Source of the DNA: Ignavibacteriales bacterium CG18_big_fil_WC_8_21_14_2_50_31_20
Lineage (GTDB): Bacteria > Bacteroidota > Ignavibacteria > Ignavibacteriales > Melioribacteraceae
Assembly (NCBI GenBank): GCA_002786785.1
Contig: PCUD01000058.1
Coordinates: 1-33,730, forward strand
DNA: 33,730 nt
Reading direction: 5' to 3'
The stretch's first letter is position 1; every line of letters starts with the position of its first letter. The notes beneath the pieces were generated by a model. It ran no database searches and had not been told where the DNA came from. It saw only the letters and a list, made by a program, of their open reading frames with translations. Positions 23,833-32,853 of this stretch are shown here, one piece after another. The position numbers were made by a program, and so were the translations under genes.

Positions 23833-25743
23833 TTAAAATTCTTCCAAGTATGGTAAATCCAGTTCAATTCTTGTCCCCGATTTATTTGTATTTCCTGTAC
23901 TTAAATCTATTAAAAGTAAATTAAATTTTCCTTTTTTTCGTTTACTCAACAATTGCAAGCGGCTTTGCGTAATTGTTATTGCCAAAGATTGATGCTTATT
24001 AAGTGAAGACTTATTATTATCAATTTTGTTAATTCCAATTCCATCATCTTCAATTACTAATTTCATTTTATCATCTTTTTTGGTGTACTTTATTAGAATA
24101 TTAAATTTGTTTTCTTCATTCATTCCATGTTTAATTGAGTTTTCAATAAATGGTTGAGCAAACATTGGTGGAACACGAACAGAATCCATTCCCAAATTTT
24201 CATCTATTTCAATTGTGTAGTTGATTATGCCATCGTGTCTTAAATTCTGAAGCTTGAGATAATGTTCTAATGTTTCAATTTCTTTTTCGAGTAAAACAAA
24301 TTCTTCACGTGAATTTTCTAAAATATTACGCATTAATTTCCCAAAATTTGACAGATAAGTAACAGCTTCATTTGCAGATCCTTTAAAAATATATCCTTGA
24401 ATAACCGAAAGGGAATTGAAAATAAAATGTGGATTCATTTGCAAGCGGAGTAATTTTTGCTCTAATTCCATTGATTTTTGCTTTGTTTTTAATTGGTATC
24501 GAGTTATTCCTAAGTAACCAAGTCCCGCAATTAAAATTAATGAGCCAATTAACAGCAAAATTATCATTTGTTTCCGATTAAGTGATTCCTCTTGAATGCT
24601 GGTTAAATTTTTTAGATTATTAATCTCAGAAATGTGCTGCTCTGTTTCAAATTCAACTTTAAGTTCTTCAATTTGTTTGTTCTTTTCTATGTTGAAATAC
24701 TTATCTTTTAATTCAGTACATTTAAGTAGGGTTTCATACGCCTTGTCATATTCACCAATGGAAGCATAATTTTTATTCAGATTTGTTAAAAGCATTATAA
24801 TTGCGTCACTATCATTTTCTGGGTCTGTCTCAGCAAGCAGATTTTCATATATTTCAATAGCTTTCTTCGGTTTTCCTTTTAGATTTGTTATGTAAGCTAT
24901 ATTATTCATCGAATAAAAATAAGCGTTCATGTTGCTAATTTCTTTTCGAATTTTTGCAGCTTTTTGAAAATAAACTATTGCCTCATCATAATTTTTTAAA
25001 TAATAGTCAATTAACCCTAAATGATTAATTGTCATTGCCATGCCGTCTTTTTTATTAAGTTTTGTATTAATGCTTAAAGCAATTTTAAAATAGGGTATTG
25101 CCTCGGTATACTTTTTTTGACCCACCAAAGTTCTACCAATGTTATTATTTGTAGTAGATACACCAATTTGATAATTCAATTTTGTAAAGATTGGTAAAAC
25201 TTTTTGAAAATAAGGTAGGGCATCGTCATAATCCTTCATTGATAAGTATGTGTATCCAATATTACTTATTGTAGTGGCTTTATCTTTATCATCTTCTCGA
25301 CTATCATAATAAACCATAGCTTTATATAAATATGATAATGAAAGTGAGTATTCTTGTAAGTCAGTATAAGCAGTACCTATATCATTATTACACAATGCTA
25401 TTTGGGCACTATCTTTATTTGCTTCATATTTTTTTAATAATAAGAATAAATTATTTATCGCTTTTTGATATTTCCCAAGGGCATAAAATGATTGTACTGA
25501 TTTTTTTAAACATAAATTCTTAAATTTTTCAACATTTAGTTCATTCGCAATTATTGATGCACTATCCACTAAGGTTTTAGCAAGTTTAGGATTATTTACC
25601 ATAATTGAATCCGCATCTTCAATAAGGCTATTAATAATTAAAGTATCACTTAAAGTATGTTGAGCTTTTACATGCTGCGTAGTAAAAACTTGAATTATGA
25701 AAAGCGTAAAAAAAATCTGGAGAGTTGTATTTATAATGTTCAT
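23833..25743 (-). CDS. TPR-containing LytS-type sensor histidine kinase
   Basis: A 636-residue protein. It has an N-terminal hydrophobic export segment (LQIFFTLFIIQVF, then HVKAQ), and a periplasmic stretch of tetratricopeptide repeats from about 80 to 345 (ISNIGYTYLSMKDYDDALPYFQKVL and similar units). A coiled-coil leads to one transmembrane helix at 393-412. The cytoplasmic kinase follows with LQMNPHFIFNSLSVIQGYI (phosphoacceptor H439 by homology) and an ATPase N-box QPFIENSIKHG. This TPR-TM-LytS layout is frequent in Bacteroidota. The ligand is not evident. The 647-nt region upstream is shared with the divergent gene at 26391. Confidence 0.93.
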   Translation of the reverse strand: MNIINTTLQIFFTLFIIQVFTTQHVKAQHTLSDTLIINSLIEDADSIMVNNPKLAKTLVDSASIIANELNVEKFKNLCLKKSVQSFYALGKYQKAINNLFLLLKKYEANKDSAQIALCNNDIGTAYTDLQEYSLSLSYLYKAMVYYDSREDDKDKATTISNIGYTYLSMKDYDDALPYFQKVLPIFTKLNYQIGVSTTNNNIGRTLVGQKKYTEAIPYFKIALSINTKLNKKDGMAMTINHLGLIDYYLKNYDEAIVYFQKAAKIRKEISNMNAYFYSMNNIAYITNLKGKPKKAIEIYENLLAETDPENDSDAIIMLLTNLNKNYASIGEYDKAYETLLKCTELKDKYFNIEKNKQIEELKVEFETEQHISEINNLKNLTSIQEESLNRKQMIILLLIGSLILIAGLGYLGITRYQLKTKQKSMELEQKLLRLQMNPHFIFNSLSVIQGYIFKGSANEAVTYLSNFGKLMRNILENSREEFVLLEKEIETLEHYLKLQNLRHDGIINYTIEIDENLGMDSVRVPPMFAQPFIENSIKHGMNEENKFNILIKYTKKDDKMKLVIEDDGIGINKIDNNKSSLNKHQSLAITITQSRLQLLSKRKKGKFNLLLIDLSTGNTNKSGTRIELDLPYLEEF

Positions 25744-26390
25744 CTACAATTATTTTAATTTAATAAAATGTTAAATAATTTTTTAACTAATCAAACCAAT
25801 TATTTTAATAGCAATAATAAAAATATAAATGTACAAATTCTTCTTATTCTTAAGCACTTGTTAAAAAAATGCTAGCGAATATTGTTTTTTTAGGTTTTGT
25901 GAAACAATTTTTAATAAGTTAAATAAACAGGTTTAAATAAATTTAGCATTTGCAGTGTGTTGCCTGTTAGGTCATCAATGTTGATAATTAGAAATACATT
26001 TATAGTGATTTGTATCAAATGCTAGTTGTTTCTGTACCAGATTCTTATTCATTTATTTGGTACAATCTTTGTTGAATAGATTTTAGTATCTTATTATATA
26101 AGACTAAATATCCAATTAAAATTAGTTTTGTTAAATATTGATTTTGTTTCATTTGAAATATCTGATAAATAAATAGATTTTAAACACAAAACGGTTAAAT
26201 AAATGCTCAGATTTACAAAATATTTATATTTCTTACAAAACTTAATATGGTTTTGCCCTATTCAAAAATCAAAAAATCTATCTAATAGTATTTCAACCAC
26301 AAATATGTGTTATTTGTCAAAACTAAGACAAAAAATTTCAGCTAATAAAGGCATCAATAATTAAAAAATTCCTAATAAAATGGAGTTAAA
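25744..26390. other. Long divergent intergenic region without a recognisable gene
   Basis: These 647 nt separate divergent genes and are very AT-rich. TGTACCA (26033-26039) and TGGTACA (26058-26064) form a small inverted repeat. TTGGTACAATCTTTGT (26057-26072, plus strand) loosely fits a sigma-54 -24/-12 pattern with the same GT ending as the hydC candidate, but lies over 300 nt from the downstream start. No RNA gene is recognised. Confidence 0.5.
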
Positions 26391-28541
26391 ATGAAAATAA
26401 GTATTAAATATTTTACAATCGTCCTAATTGTGATTTCAGTGCAAATAATATTTGCCCAAAAGAATATTCACAATATTCATTCCTTGAACCACGAATTTAT
26501 GAAGTTTGTAAGCGATAAAGATGGCTGGTTAGTTAATAAAGACTATATCAAAAAAACTTATGATGGCGGAAGAACTTGGGAAGTGAAACTTACTTTAGAC
26601 ACAGAAACCTATTATACTGAGTATATTAAAAATTGTGGAATATCATTTCTTGATGCAAATACTGGTTTTTTTGTTTTATTTACAAGAACAGGAAATAACT
26701 ACTTCCTCTTTAAAACTACTGATGGAGGTGATTCTTGGCAACAACGAAGCATTTCTGGCGAAAATATCACAAATAATGATGTTAGTCATTTAACATTCTT
26801 AAATATAAATATTGGCTGGGCGAGAAATAATTGGGACAATATTATTAGAACTACTGATGGCGGCATTACTTGGGAACTTATGAACGAAGATTTGGGAAAT
26901 ATTTATAAAATTAAATTCGTAAATGAATCTCTTGGTTATTATTACACTACTTCTGGACTTTTTAAAACAGTTGATGGTGGTTATAATTGGGTACAATTAA
27001 ATACTGGAGTAACATATCATTGGGATTTTGATGTTGTTGGTGACGAGCTTTGGGTTGGTTCTGATGGAATTTATTATTCACCCAATGCTGGCGAAACTTG
27101 GTCAAAAATTTCGTCTGATGTAACTTTAGGAAATGTTAGTAAGTTATATATGATTGATAAAAATTATGGAATCGTATCTAATAATAGCGGTTATGCCTAT
27201 TTTACTGAAAATGGTGGTTTAAATTGGAGTTTAAAATCTACAAAATTTGGCTTATCCAGTTTCTTCGATTCAAATAATGGTTGGTTTTATTCAGATGGAT
27301 ATCTCACAAAAGCTGAAAATAAATTTGATACAACTTATACTGTTTTTCCCAAAATGGATTTTTCTGATGTTGTAATTGTTAATGATTTAGTAATTGTTGC
27401 TTCTTCAACTAATGGAGCGATAATTCGTTCGAACGATGGTGGAAAAACTTGGACTTTTATTAACGATTTATATGGAAAGTATTATATCTATGATCTTTGT
27501 TTTGGTGAAGCAGGCAATGGTGTTGCTGTTGGATACTATTTACCATCTAATTCGGCATATAATATGGCATTTATTGCTAAAACTAACGATGTTGGTGCGA
27601 CTTGGCAAATAGTTATGGAAGATACTGGTGAACCATACGGAAGTGCAATTTATTCTGCAGACTATTCCAGTGGTAAATATTATGTTAAAAGTGTTGGAAG
27701 GATGCTTAGTTCTATAGATTTAGGACAAAATTGGTCAATTGATTCTACCGATTGGGGCGGAGCTGCATTTTCTCAAACAGATTTTATTGGAAATACAGGC
27801 TTTGGTATTTCTTTATATGGAACACAACCTTTAGTGAAAAGCATTAATGGCGGAACTGGCTGGGTGAAAGCTTTAAACGAGGATTATGTGCAATCGGTTT
27901 ATTATTTAGCAGAAAATCTGATTTGGGCTAATTTTGGACCTGGTAAAAATTTAAAAAGCCTCAATGGTGGCGATAACTGGATTGATGCCGAACTTGATTT
28001 CCAAAATATTTATTTTAAAAATCAATTACTTGGTATTGCATATGGTTATCTGAACAACAATGATATTTTCTCAGATGGAACATACTTAACTCTTGATGGC
28101 GGAAATACTTGGGAATTGTTGAATTATCCTCAAATTAATTTCACAAGACACGCTATAGATTTTACTTCAAAACAACAAGGATTTTTAGCTTCACAATTTG
28201 ATTTATATTCAATGCAAGTTTATGGCGATGTTGATAGCATCGTTTCGGTCGAAAAAAGTGATTTTACAGAAATTCCAAAAGAGTTTTCGCTAAGCCAAAA
28301 TTATCCAAATCCATTTAACCCAACAACAAATATTGAGTTTTCGTTGCCAAAAAGTGGAAATGTGAGTTTAAAAGTCTTTAATTTTATTGGTGAAGAAGTA
28401 GCAGAACTTGTAAATAACGAAATGATTGCTGGTTATCATTCCGTTAATTTTAATGCAACAAATTTATCCAGCGGAATTTATTTTTACAGAATTACATCGG
28501 GTAATTTTACTCAAACTAATAAAATGCTTTTAATCAAATAA
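26391..28541 (+). CDS. Secreted YCF48-like beta-propeller protein with type IX secretion sorting domain
   Basis: A 716-residue exported protein with signal peptide KISIKYFTIVLIVISVQIIFA. It has roughly a dozen repeats of a G-G-x-x-W unit (DGGDSWQQRS, DGGITWELMN, DGGYNWVQLN, NGGLNWSLKS, DGGKTWTFIN, DGGNTWELLN and others) typical of YCF48/BNR-like propellers. The last 80 residues are a sorting domain: SLSQNYPNPFNPTTNIEF, then VFNFIGEEVAELVN and LSSGIYFYRITSGNFTQTNKMLL. Such domains direct proteins across the outer membrane by type IX secretion and are abundant in Ignavibacteria. Ligand and function are unknown. TGGAGTTAAAATG provides the ribosome site; the next gene has the same TGGAGTTAAA leader. 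Confidence 0.9.
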   Translation: MKISIKYFTIVLIVISVQIIFAQKNIHNIHSLNHEFMKFVSDKDGWLVNKDYIKKTYDGGRTWEVKLTLDTETYYTEYIKNCGISFLDANTGFFVLFTRTGNNYFLFKTTDGGDSWQQRSISGENITNNDVSHLTFLNINIGWARNNWDNIIRTTDGGITWELMNEDLGNIYKIKFVNESLGYYYTTSGLFKTVDGGYNWVQLNTGVTYHWDFDVVGDELWVGSDGIYYSPNAGETWSKISSDVTLGNVSKLYMIDKNYGIVSNNSGYAYFTENGGLNWSLKSTKFGLSSFFDSNNGWFYSDGYLTKAENKFDTTYTVFPKMDFSDVVIVNDLVIVASSTNGAIIRSNDGGKTWTFINDLYGKYYIYDLCFGEAGNGVAVGYYLPSNSAYNMAFIAKTNDVGATWQIVMEDTGEPYGSAIYSADYSSGKYYVKSVGRMLSSIDLGQNWSIDSTDWGGAAFSQTDFIGNTGFGISLYGTQPLVKSINGGTGWVKALNEDYVQSVYYLAENLIWANFGPGKNLKSLNGGDNWIDAELDFQNIYFKNQLLGIAYGYLNNNDIFSDGTYLTLDGGNTWELLNYPQINFTRHAIDFTSKQQGFLASQFDLYSMQVYGDVDSIVSVEKSDFTEIPKEFSLSQNYPNPFNPTTNIEFSLPKSGNVSLKVFNFIGEEVAELVNNEMIAGYHSVNFNATNLSSGIYFYRITSGNFTQTNKMLLIK

Positions 28542-28567
28542 TAATTATTCACAACATGGAGTTAAAA

Positions 28568-29371
28568 ATGAAAAAACTTGGACTAATTTTCTTATTGGTT
28601 TTATTAGCTAGTGGAACTGCCTATTCACAATCAATTGGGGCTTTTGTTGGTTATGGACAGTCCGCTTTTGGAGATGATGTTGAGGAACAAGCTAATTATA
28701 TTCCAGTTGGTGCCCAACTTTTATTTGGCACTGGCGGTAATTTTGAAATTGGTGCCGAAGTTAGTTATGCTGTTGTTCCTTTCGCTTTTTCAATGGGTGA
28801 GGATGTTGGTGATATGAAAGTTGGACAGCTTTATTATGGTGCCATGGCAAAATTTAAATTTGGAACTGGTGGTGGAGTTTGGCCTTATGTTAGGGCTGGT
28901 GCTGGATTATATACTGGTTCCCTTGAATATGATTTTACAGACGAAATTAATGAATTTGGATTTGAGGATGTAGAAATGGATTTCAAAAGTGCATTTGGAT
29001 TTAATGTTGGCGCTGGTGCTGAAATAAATTTAACCCCAAATATGCATTAGAAAAGCATTAATGCATATTCGACTAACTCGCTCTAAGCGTTTGTACTATT
29101 GTTCACTTAACCTTTTGGGTACAAACGCTAAGACCGAGTAAGTCGGGGCAAGTTCGCTTCTATATTGATTGTTCTTTTTCTAAAATTGTTTATTTTAATC
29201 CTATTGCATTATCCATGTTTAAGCGGAAATAACGGGTTATTTGCAGAATTAGTTTATCATATTGTTGATAGAGAACTTGATATTGCTGAAAAAGATTTAG
29301 CTGATAGTGAATCAGCAAAAATGACTGGGAATAACTTCGCAATTCAAGTTGGATTTAAATTTGGATTGTAA
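28568..29371 (+). pseudogene. Outer-membrane beta-barrel protein gene interrupted by a 184-bp mobile element
   Basis: The gene opens with a signal peptide (KKLGLIFLLVLLASGTAYSQ) and alternating barrel strands rich in Gly and aromatic residues (IGAFVGYGQSAFG, YYGAMAKFKFG, YVRAGAGLYTGSLEY). The frame meets TAG at 29048-29050 inside the inserted element and would yield a truncated protein. Removing the element plus one copy of the TTTAA duplication (189 nt, 63 codons) restores one 204-residue frame reading INL-SGNNGLFAELVYHIVDRELD and ending at a C-terminal strand FAIQVGFKFGL. The terminal Leu is a poor match to the usual C-terminal Phe. The ATG at 28568 is chosen because GGAG precedes it. The intact downstream half suggests recent inactivation. 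Confidence 0.88.
29029..29222. mobile_element. 184-bp MITE, copy 1, with TTTAA target duplication
   Basis: The element body is 29034-29217, flanked by TTTAA (29029-29033 and 29218-29222). It matches the copy at 32497-32680 at all but one position. Its ends are imperfect inverted repeats: CCCCAAATATGCATTAG against CATGGATAATGCAATAG read from the other end (10 of 17). Inside are a perfect 11-bp hairpin AATATGCATTA (29039-29049 with 29059-29069) and a long imperfect stem, 29070-29096 with 29119-29145, pairing at 24 of 27 positions around a 22-nt loop. It has no ORF. CC ends and a 5-bp AT-rich duplication fit IS1380-family behaviour, which is only a suggestion. Confidence 0.88.
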
Positions 29372-29387
29372 TTAAATCTCTTTTCGT

Positions 29388-29423
29388 AAAAAAGGCTGTC
29401 GGTTTAAGACAGTCTTTTTTTTT
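29388..29423. terminator. Bidirectional intrinsic terminator
   Basis: AAAAAAGGCTGTC (29388-29400) pairs with GACAGTCTTTTTT (29408-29420), with one G-T wobble, a 7-nt loop and further T residues. The A-rich and U-rich arms flank a 7-bp core on both strands, so it can end both the barrel-protein transcript and the convergent NtrC-type transcript. Confidence 0.85.
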
Positions 29424-30774
29424 ATACTTTTTCAATATTATACTTTTTCATTTTGTTGTAAAGATGGCTTCTTTGAATATCCAATATCTCTGCAGTTTTA
29501 CTAATATTCCAGTCGTTTAATTCCAATTGTTTTAATATAAATGCACGCTCGGTAACCTCTTTAAACTCTTGAAATGAATTTGAAATATTTAACAAATCAT
29601 CATTTTTAGTTTTAGAATTAGGAAGAAGATGAACAATGTCATTTGCTGAAATTTTATCTTTTGGAACCATTATAATGATACGCTCAACTATATTCTTTAG
29701 TTCTCTAATATTACCGCTCCAGTTATTTGCTTTCAGCAATTCAAGAGCATTTTTTTCAAATTTAACTTCTTGGAATTTATTTTTTTCGCAAATGATTTTG
29801 GAAAAATGATTTGTTAATTCAACAATATCTTCCTTTCTTTCGCGAAGTGGAGGAATTATAATTGGAATTACATTTAATCTGTGATATAAATCCTCTCTAA
29901 AATTTCCTTCTTCAATTTCTTTTTCAAGATTTTTATTAGTCGCTGAAATTATTCTCACATCAACATCAATTTTTTTATTCCCACCAACTCGCTCTATTTT
30001 TCCATCCTCAATTGCTCTTAAAACTTTTGCTTGAGCCTGAAGGGACATATCACCAATCTCATCCAAAAAAATTGTACCCTTATTAGCAGCTTCAAACTTT
30101 CCAATTCGTTGCTGATTTGCACCAGTAAATGAACCTTTTTCGTGCCCAAATAGTTCCGATTCAATCAACTCATTTGGAATTGCGGCACAATTAACTTCAA
30201 CAAATGGTTTATCATTTCTATTGCTTTTGTTGTGAATTTCACGAGCTGCAAGTTCTTTTCCAGTACCATTTTCACCAGTTATTAAAACTCGTGCATCAGA
30301 AGGAGCAACGCGGGAAATAGTATTTTGAACAAGAACTAATGCTGCGCTATTGCCAACCATTGAATATTCAACATCCAATTCTTTTCGTAATTTTTGGTTT
30401 TCTGAAAGAAGTTTTGCTCTTTCACCAGCATTACGAACGCTTATAAGAAGTTTGTCCCTATCAATTGGTTTTTCTATAAAATCAAACGCACCCAGTTTTG
30501 TTGCTTTAATCGCATTTTCAAGACTTCCGTGAGCTGAAATCATTATTACATTTGGTTTGAATTGAAAATGACTTATTGTATTAAGCACTTCAAATCCAGT
30601 CATCTGTGGCATTTGAATATCAAGGAGTAAAACGGAATAATTATTTTCTCTTAAATGCTCAACACCTTTTTTTGCATCTGTAAAAAATTCAACCTCATAA
30701 TCCTCATATTCGAGAATCATTTTTATGCTTTCACATATTTCAATTTCGTCATCAATTATTAAAACTTTGCTCAT
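29422..30774 (-). CDS. Sigma-54-dependent response regulator (NtrC family)
   Basis: A 450-residue activator with an N-terminal receiver (D52 in VLLLDIQMPQMTG, K102 in FIEKPID), a central AAA+ domain with Walker A GENGTGKE (167-174), the sigma-54 contact loop GSFTGA (214-219), Walker B GTIFLDEIGD (233-242) and arginine-finger region FREDLYHRLNV, and a C-terminal Fis-type helix-turn-helix (WNISKTAEILDIQRSHLYNKMKKY). The GSFTGA loop is a known variant of GAFTGA. The ATG at 30774 starts a normal receiver; the longer frame would begin at TTG. It overlaps the upstream secreted-protein gene by 23 nt. No cognate kinase is adjacent. Confidence 0.95.
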   Translation of the reverse strand: MSKVLIIDDEIEICESIKMILEYEDYEVEFFTDAKKGVEHLRENNYSVLLLDIQMPQMTGFEVLNTISHFQFKPNVIMISAHGSLENAIKATKLGAFDFIEKPIDRDKLLISVRNAGERAKLLSENQKLRKELDVEYSMVGNSAALVLVQNTISRVAPSDARVLITGENGTGKELAAREIHNKSNRNDKPFVEVNCAAIPNELIESELFGHEKGSFTGANQQRIGKFEAANKGTIFLDEIGDMSLQAQAKVLRAIEDGKIERVGGNKKIDVDVRIISATNKNLEKEIEEGNFREDLYHRLNVIPIIIPPLRERKEDIVELTNHFSKIICEKNKFQEVKFEKNALELLKANNWSGNIRELKNIVERIIIMVPKDKISANDIVHLLPNSKTKNDDLLNISNSFQEFKEVTERAFILKQLELNDWNISKTAEILDIQRSHLYNKMKKYNIEKV

Positions 30775-31432
30775 TTTCTTCTTCAAAATATTTTTTAAAT
30801 AATGGATATTTCTTAAGTATTTCTGAGGGTAGTATTTTGGAATTACCAATTAAGTCTTTGCCAAATTGATAGCCAAGATTATTTGCAATAAAATCGCGGT
30901 TATCAATACTACCTTCAATTTTAAATGCATCCTCAAATAACTCCACAAAAATACTCAGAAATTTAGAAAGATTAAATAATGTTACCGAATAGGAAAAATA
31001 TGCATTCCCAAAAAAGTGAGCTGTTTTATCCTTATCACCAAAATTTGAATTTGGTGAATCTTCAAAAATATTTTTCGGTAAATTTTTAATTTTATTTTTA
31101 ACCAAATTTGGGGCACCCGAAGGCAATTTTACATTTAAAACAATTCCAATATAAGGAATTTTTAATGGCATTACATTAAATGGTAGAGTTGCAAAAGTTA
31201 AGGTCAAAAGGGTTTCTTCAATATTGTCATTTTGAAATTTCTTTGCACGCAAATAAATTGAATCAATAAGTGTCAAATCGTTTTCTACGGATTTCAATTT
31301 AAGAAATTCTTCAGAATTAATAAATTCAACAACATAATTTATTCCATCTTCCAAGTTGTTTTCCATAAAAACTTGAGCAAAAGTGAATTCCGCGAAAACT
31401 AAAATAAAAATGATTGAATAAACAGATTTCAT
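30752..31432 (-). CDS. Secreted protein of unknown function
   Basis: A 226-residue protein with signal peptide MKSVYSIIFILVFAEFTFAQ. A central block, DKDKTAHFFGNAYFSYSVT followed by FVELFEDAFKIEGSIDNRDF and IANNLGYQFGKDL, looks conserved in character (His and acidic residues near hydrophobic helices, recalling YfiM/VanZ-like membrane-edge proteins), but I cannot assign a family. Its 3' end overlaps the NtrC-type regulator gene, so the two are co-transcribed; the protein may be a target or input of that regulator. Confidence 0.7.
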   Translation of the reverse strand: MKSVYSIIFILVFAEFTFAQVFMENNLEDGINYVVEFINSEEFLKLKSVENDLTLIDSIYLRAKKFQNDNIEETLLTLTFATLPFNVMPLKIPYIGIVLNVKLPSGAPNLVKNKIKNLPKNIFEDSPNSNFGDKDKTAHFFGNAYFSYSVTLFNLSKFLSIFVELFEDAFKIEGSIDNRDFIANNLGYQFGKDLIGNSKILPSEILKKYPLFKKYFEEENEQSFNN

Positions 31433-31446
31433 AATGTTTGTTAAAA

Positions 31447-31475
31447 TTGCAAGTATTATATTTACTATATATAAT
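31447..31475 (+). promoter_or_regulatory. Candidate housekeeping promoter
   Basis: TTGCAA (31447-31452), a 17-nt spacer and TATAAT (31470-31475) give a near-consensus promoter. The start site would be near 31482, with AAGAGGA as ribosome site before the ATG at 31501. The gene on the other strand diverges from the same 68-nt gap. Confidence 0.6.
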
Positions 31476-31500
31476 ATAAACTTTTATAAGAGGAAAATCG

Positions 31501-32268
31501 ATGATACAGAGAGCAATAATTTTAGTGTTTCTTGTTCTTTTAACTACTAATGCACAAGATTACAATTTTAAAACTAATGCTTCAACTCTAAAAGGTGAAT
31601 TAACAAAAGAAGATGTATTTGAATCGGATTTTGGAAGATTTGATGCTTACGAGCTCCAAATGGAAGAAGGTGATTTGCTTGTAATAAAATTAAAATCTTC
31701 TTTTTTCCCTCTTTTAACAGTTGTGGCTCCTTCAAATGAGTATAAAGTAGCATTCCCTAGCGAATCTAAACCAGAAGTTATTTTAAAACAGGAAATTGAT
31801 GAATCGGGATTATGGCAAATTTATATTGCTGGTGATAGTACTGATGTAGGAACCCATTCTTTGCAGCTTTTTTATGTTTCACACGATAGTAGGGTTTTAC
31901 CAAAAAAATCTAACTATTGTTCACTTGCACAATTCTTTTTATCACATGCAACAACAGGTTTTGATTATTTTAAGGACAATTATTTTGACAAAATAGATGG
32001 TAATTGGCAAATAAAATTAGGATCCCAAAATTTACTTATTAAGGGAACAGTTTCAACAAAAAGTGATATTTCAAAATTGACACTTTTGTTGGAAAATGAT
32101 GATGAATTATTTCAAAAGGTTTCTTTGCAACTTAAAAACTGTTTTCAAAAAAGATGGAATATTAGGGAAAGTGAAAATAAATTAGAAATTTCTGAAATTG
32201 AAGGATTACGTAAAATATTTTTAGTTAAAGAAAAATCATCGCTTAAACTTGAAATTCATACCAAATAA
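31501..32268 (+). CDS. Secreted protein, possible PPC-like beta-sandwich N-terminal domain
   Basis: A 255-residue exported protein with signal peptide IQRAIILVFLVLLTTNAQ. Residues about 20-130 (LKGELTKEDVFESDFGRFDAYELQMEEGDLLVIKLKS, SGLWQIYIAGDSTDVGTHSLQLFYVS) have the rhythm of a pre-peptidase C-terminal type beta-sandwich. The C-terminal half (CSLAQFFLSHATTGFDYFKDNYFDKIDG and on) is not recognised. It is transcribed alone from the promoter at 31447. Confidence 0.7.
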   Translation: MIQRAIILVFLVLLTTNAQDYNFKTNASTLKGELTKEDVFESDFGRFDAYELQMEEGDLLVIKLKSSFFPLLTVVAPSNEYKVAFPSESKPEVILKQEIDESGLWQIYIAGDSTDVGTHSLQLFYVSHDSRVLPKKSNYCSLAQFFLSHATTGFDYFKDNYFDKIDGNWQIKLGSQNLLIKGTVSTKSDISKLTLLLENDDELFQKVSLQLKNCFQKRWNIRESENKLEISEIEGLRKIFLVKEKSSLKLEIHTK

Positions 32269-32464
32269 AGAAAACTATAAGGCTTGATTAGGTAATATAA
32301 AATAAATATTTAATTCGTAATATCAGTTATGCATTGCATGTAATTGATGTAACCAGCAATAGTTTGAGTTTGGAATATTAAACATTTAGGTTTATCATCG
32401 CATAACTCTATCACGAGTGTTTATAATTTGTTCTCTTTTATGCACAAAGGAGGTAAAAACCAAA

Positions 32465-32821
32465 ATGTTGAATTGTAGAAAGTATTTACAATTCAACCCC
32501 AAATATGCATTAGAAAAGCATTAATGCATATTCGACTAACTCGCTCTAAGCGTTTGTACTATTGTTCACTTAACCTTTTGGGTACAAACGCTAAGACCGA
32601 GTAAGTCGGGGCAAGTTCGCTTCTATATTGATTGTTCTTTTTCTAAAATTGTTTATTTTAATCCTATTGCATTATCCAGGTTCAAAGAATTAAACCCATC
32701 AATAAGTAACATTTCACAAACTCGTTATATTAGTAAGAATAAAAATCATTTCTCGAAAATAAGAAATATTTTGCCCTCTAAAATATTTTTATCGAATTTC
32801 AGCAATTATAAGAGCATTTAA
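32465..32821 (+). pseudogene. Short ORF split by the second 184-bp element
   Basis: A strong ribosome site, AAAGGAGGT (ending 32454), lies 10 nt before an ATG at 32465. The present frame reads 19 codons and stops at 32522-32524 inside the element. Removing the element and one TTCAA repeat (189 nt) restores a 55-codon frame ending at TAA 32819-32821, 32 nt before the HydE-like gene. The predicted peptide is basic and rich in Ser, Asn and Ile, with no recognised domain. A chance ORF is possible, but the ribosome site is the best in the window. Confidence 0.4.
32492..32685. mobile_element. 184-bp MITE, copy 2, with TTCAA target duplication
   Basis: The element body is 32497-32680, flanked by TTCAA (32492-32496 and 32681-32685). 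It matches copy 1 at every position except the next-to-last base (G at 32679, T at 29216). The different duplicated pentamer shows independent insertion rather than segmental duplication, and both fit TTYAA. Copies have the same orientation. The target edge carries its own 10-bp palindrome TTGAATTGTA/TACAATTCAA (32468-32496). The rest of the 32269-32853 spacer shows nothing else except the short ORF. Confidence 0.88.
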
Positions 32822-32853
32822 ATTTGGTATGTTTATTGTTAATCAAAATAAAT

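Noticed and set aside
29070-29145. Possible integron attC site within the 184-bp element, because of the long imperfect stem.
   Set aside because: The ends lack the RYYYAAC/GTTRRRY core pair and the mismatches are symmetric rather than extrahelical; flanking 5-bp duplications point to transposition instead.
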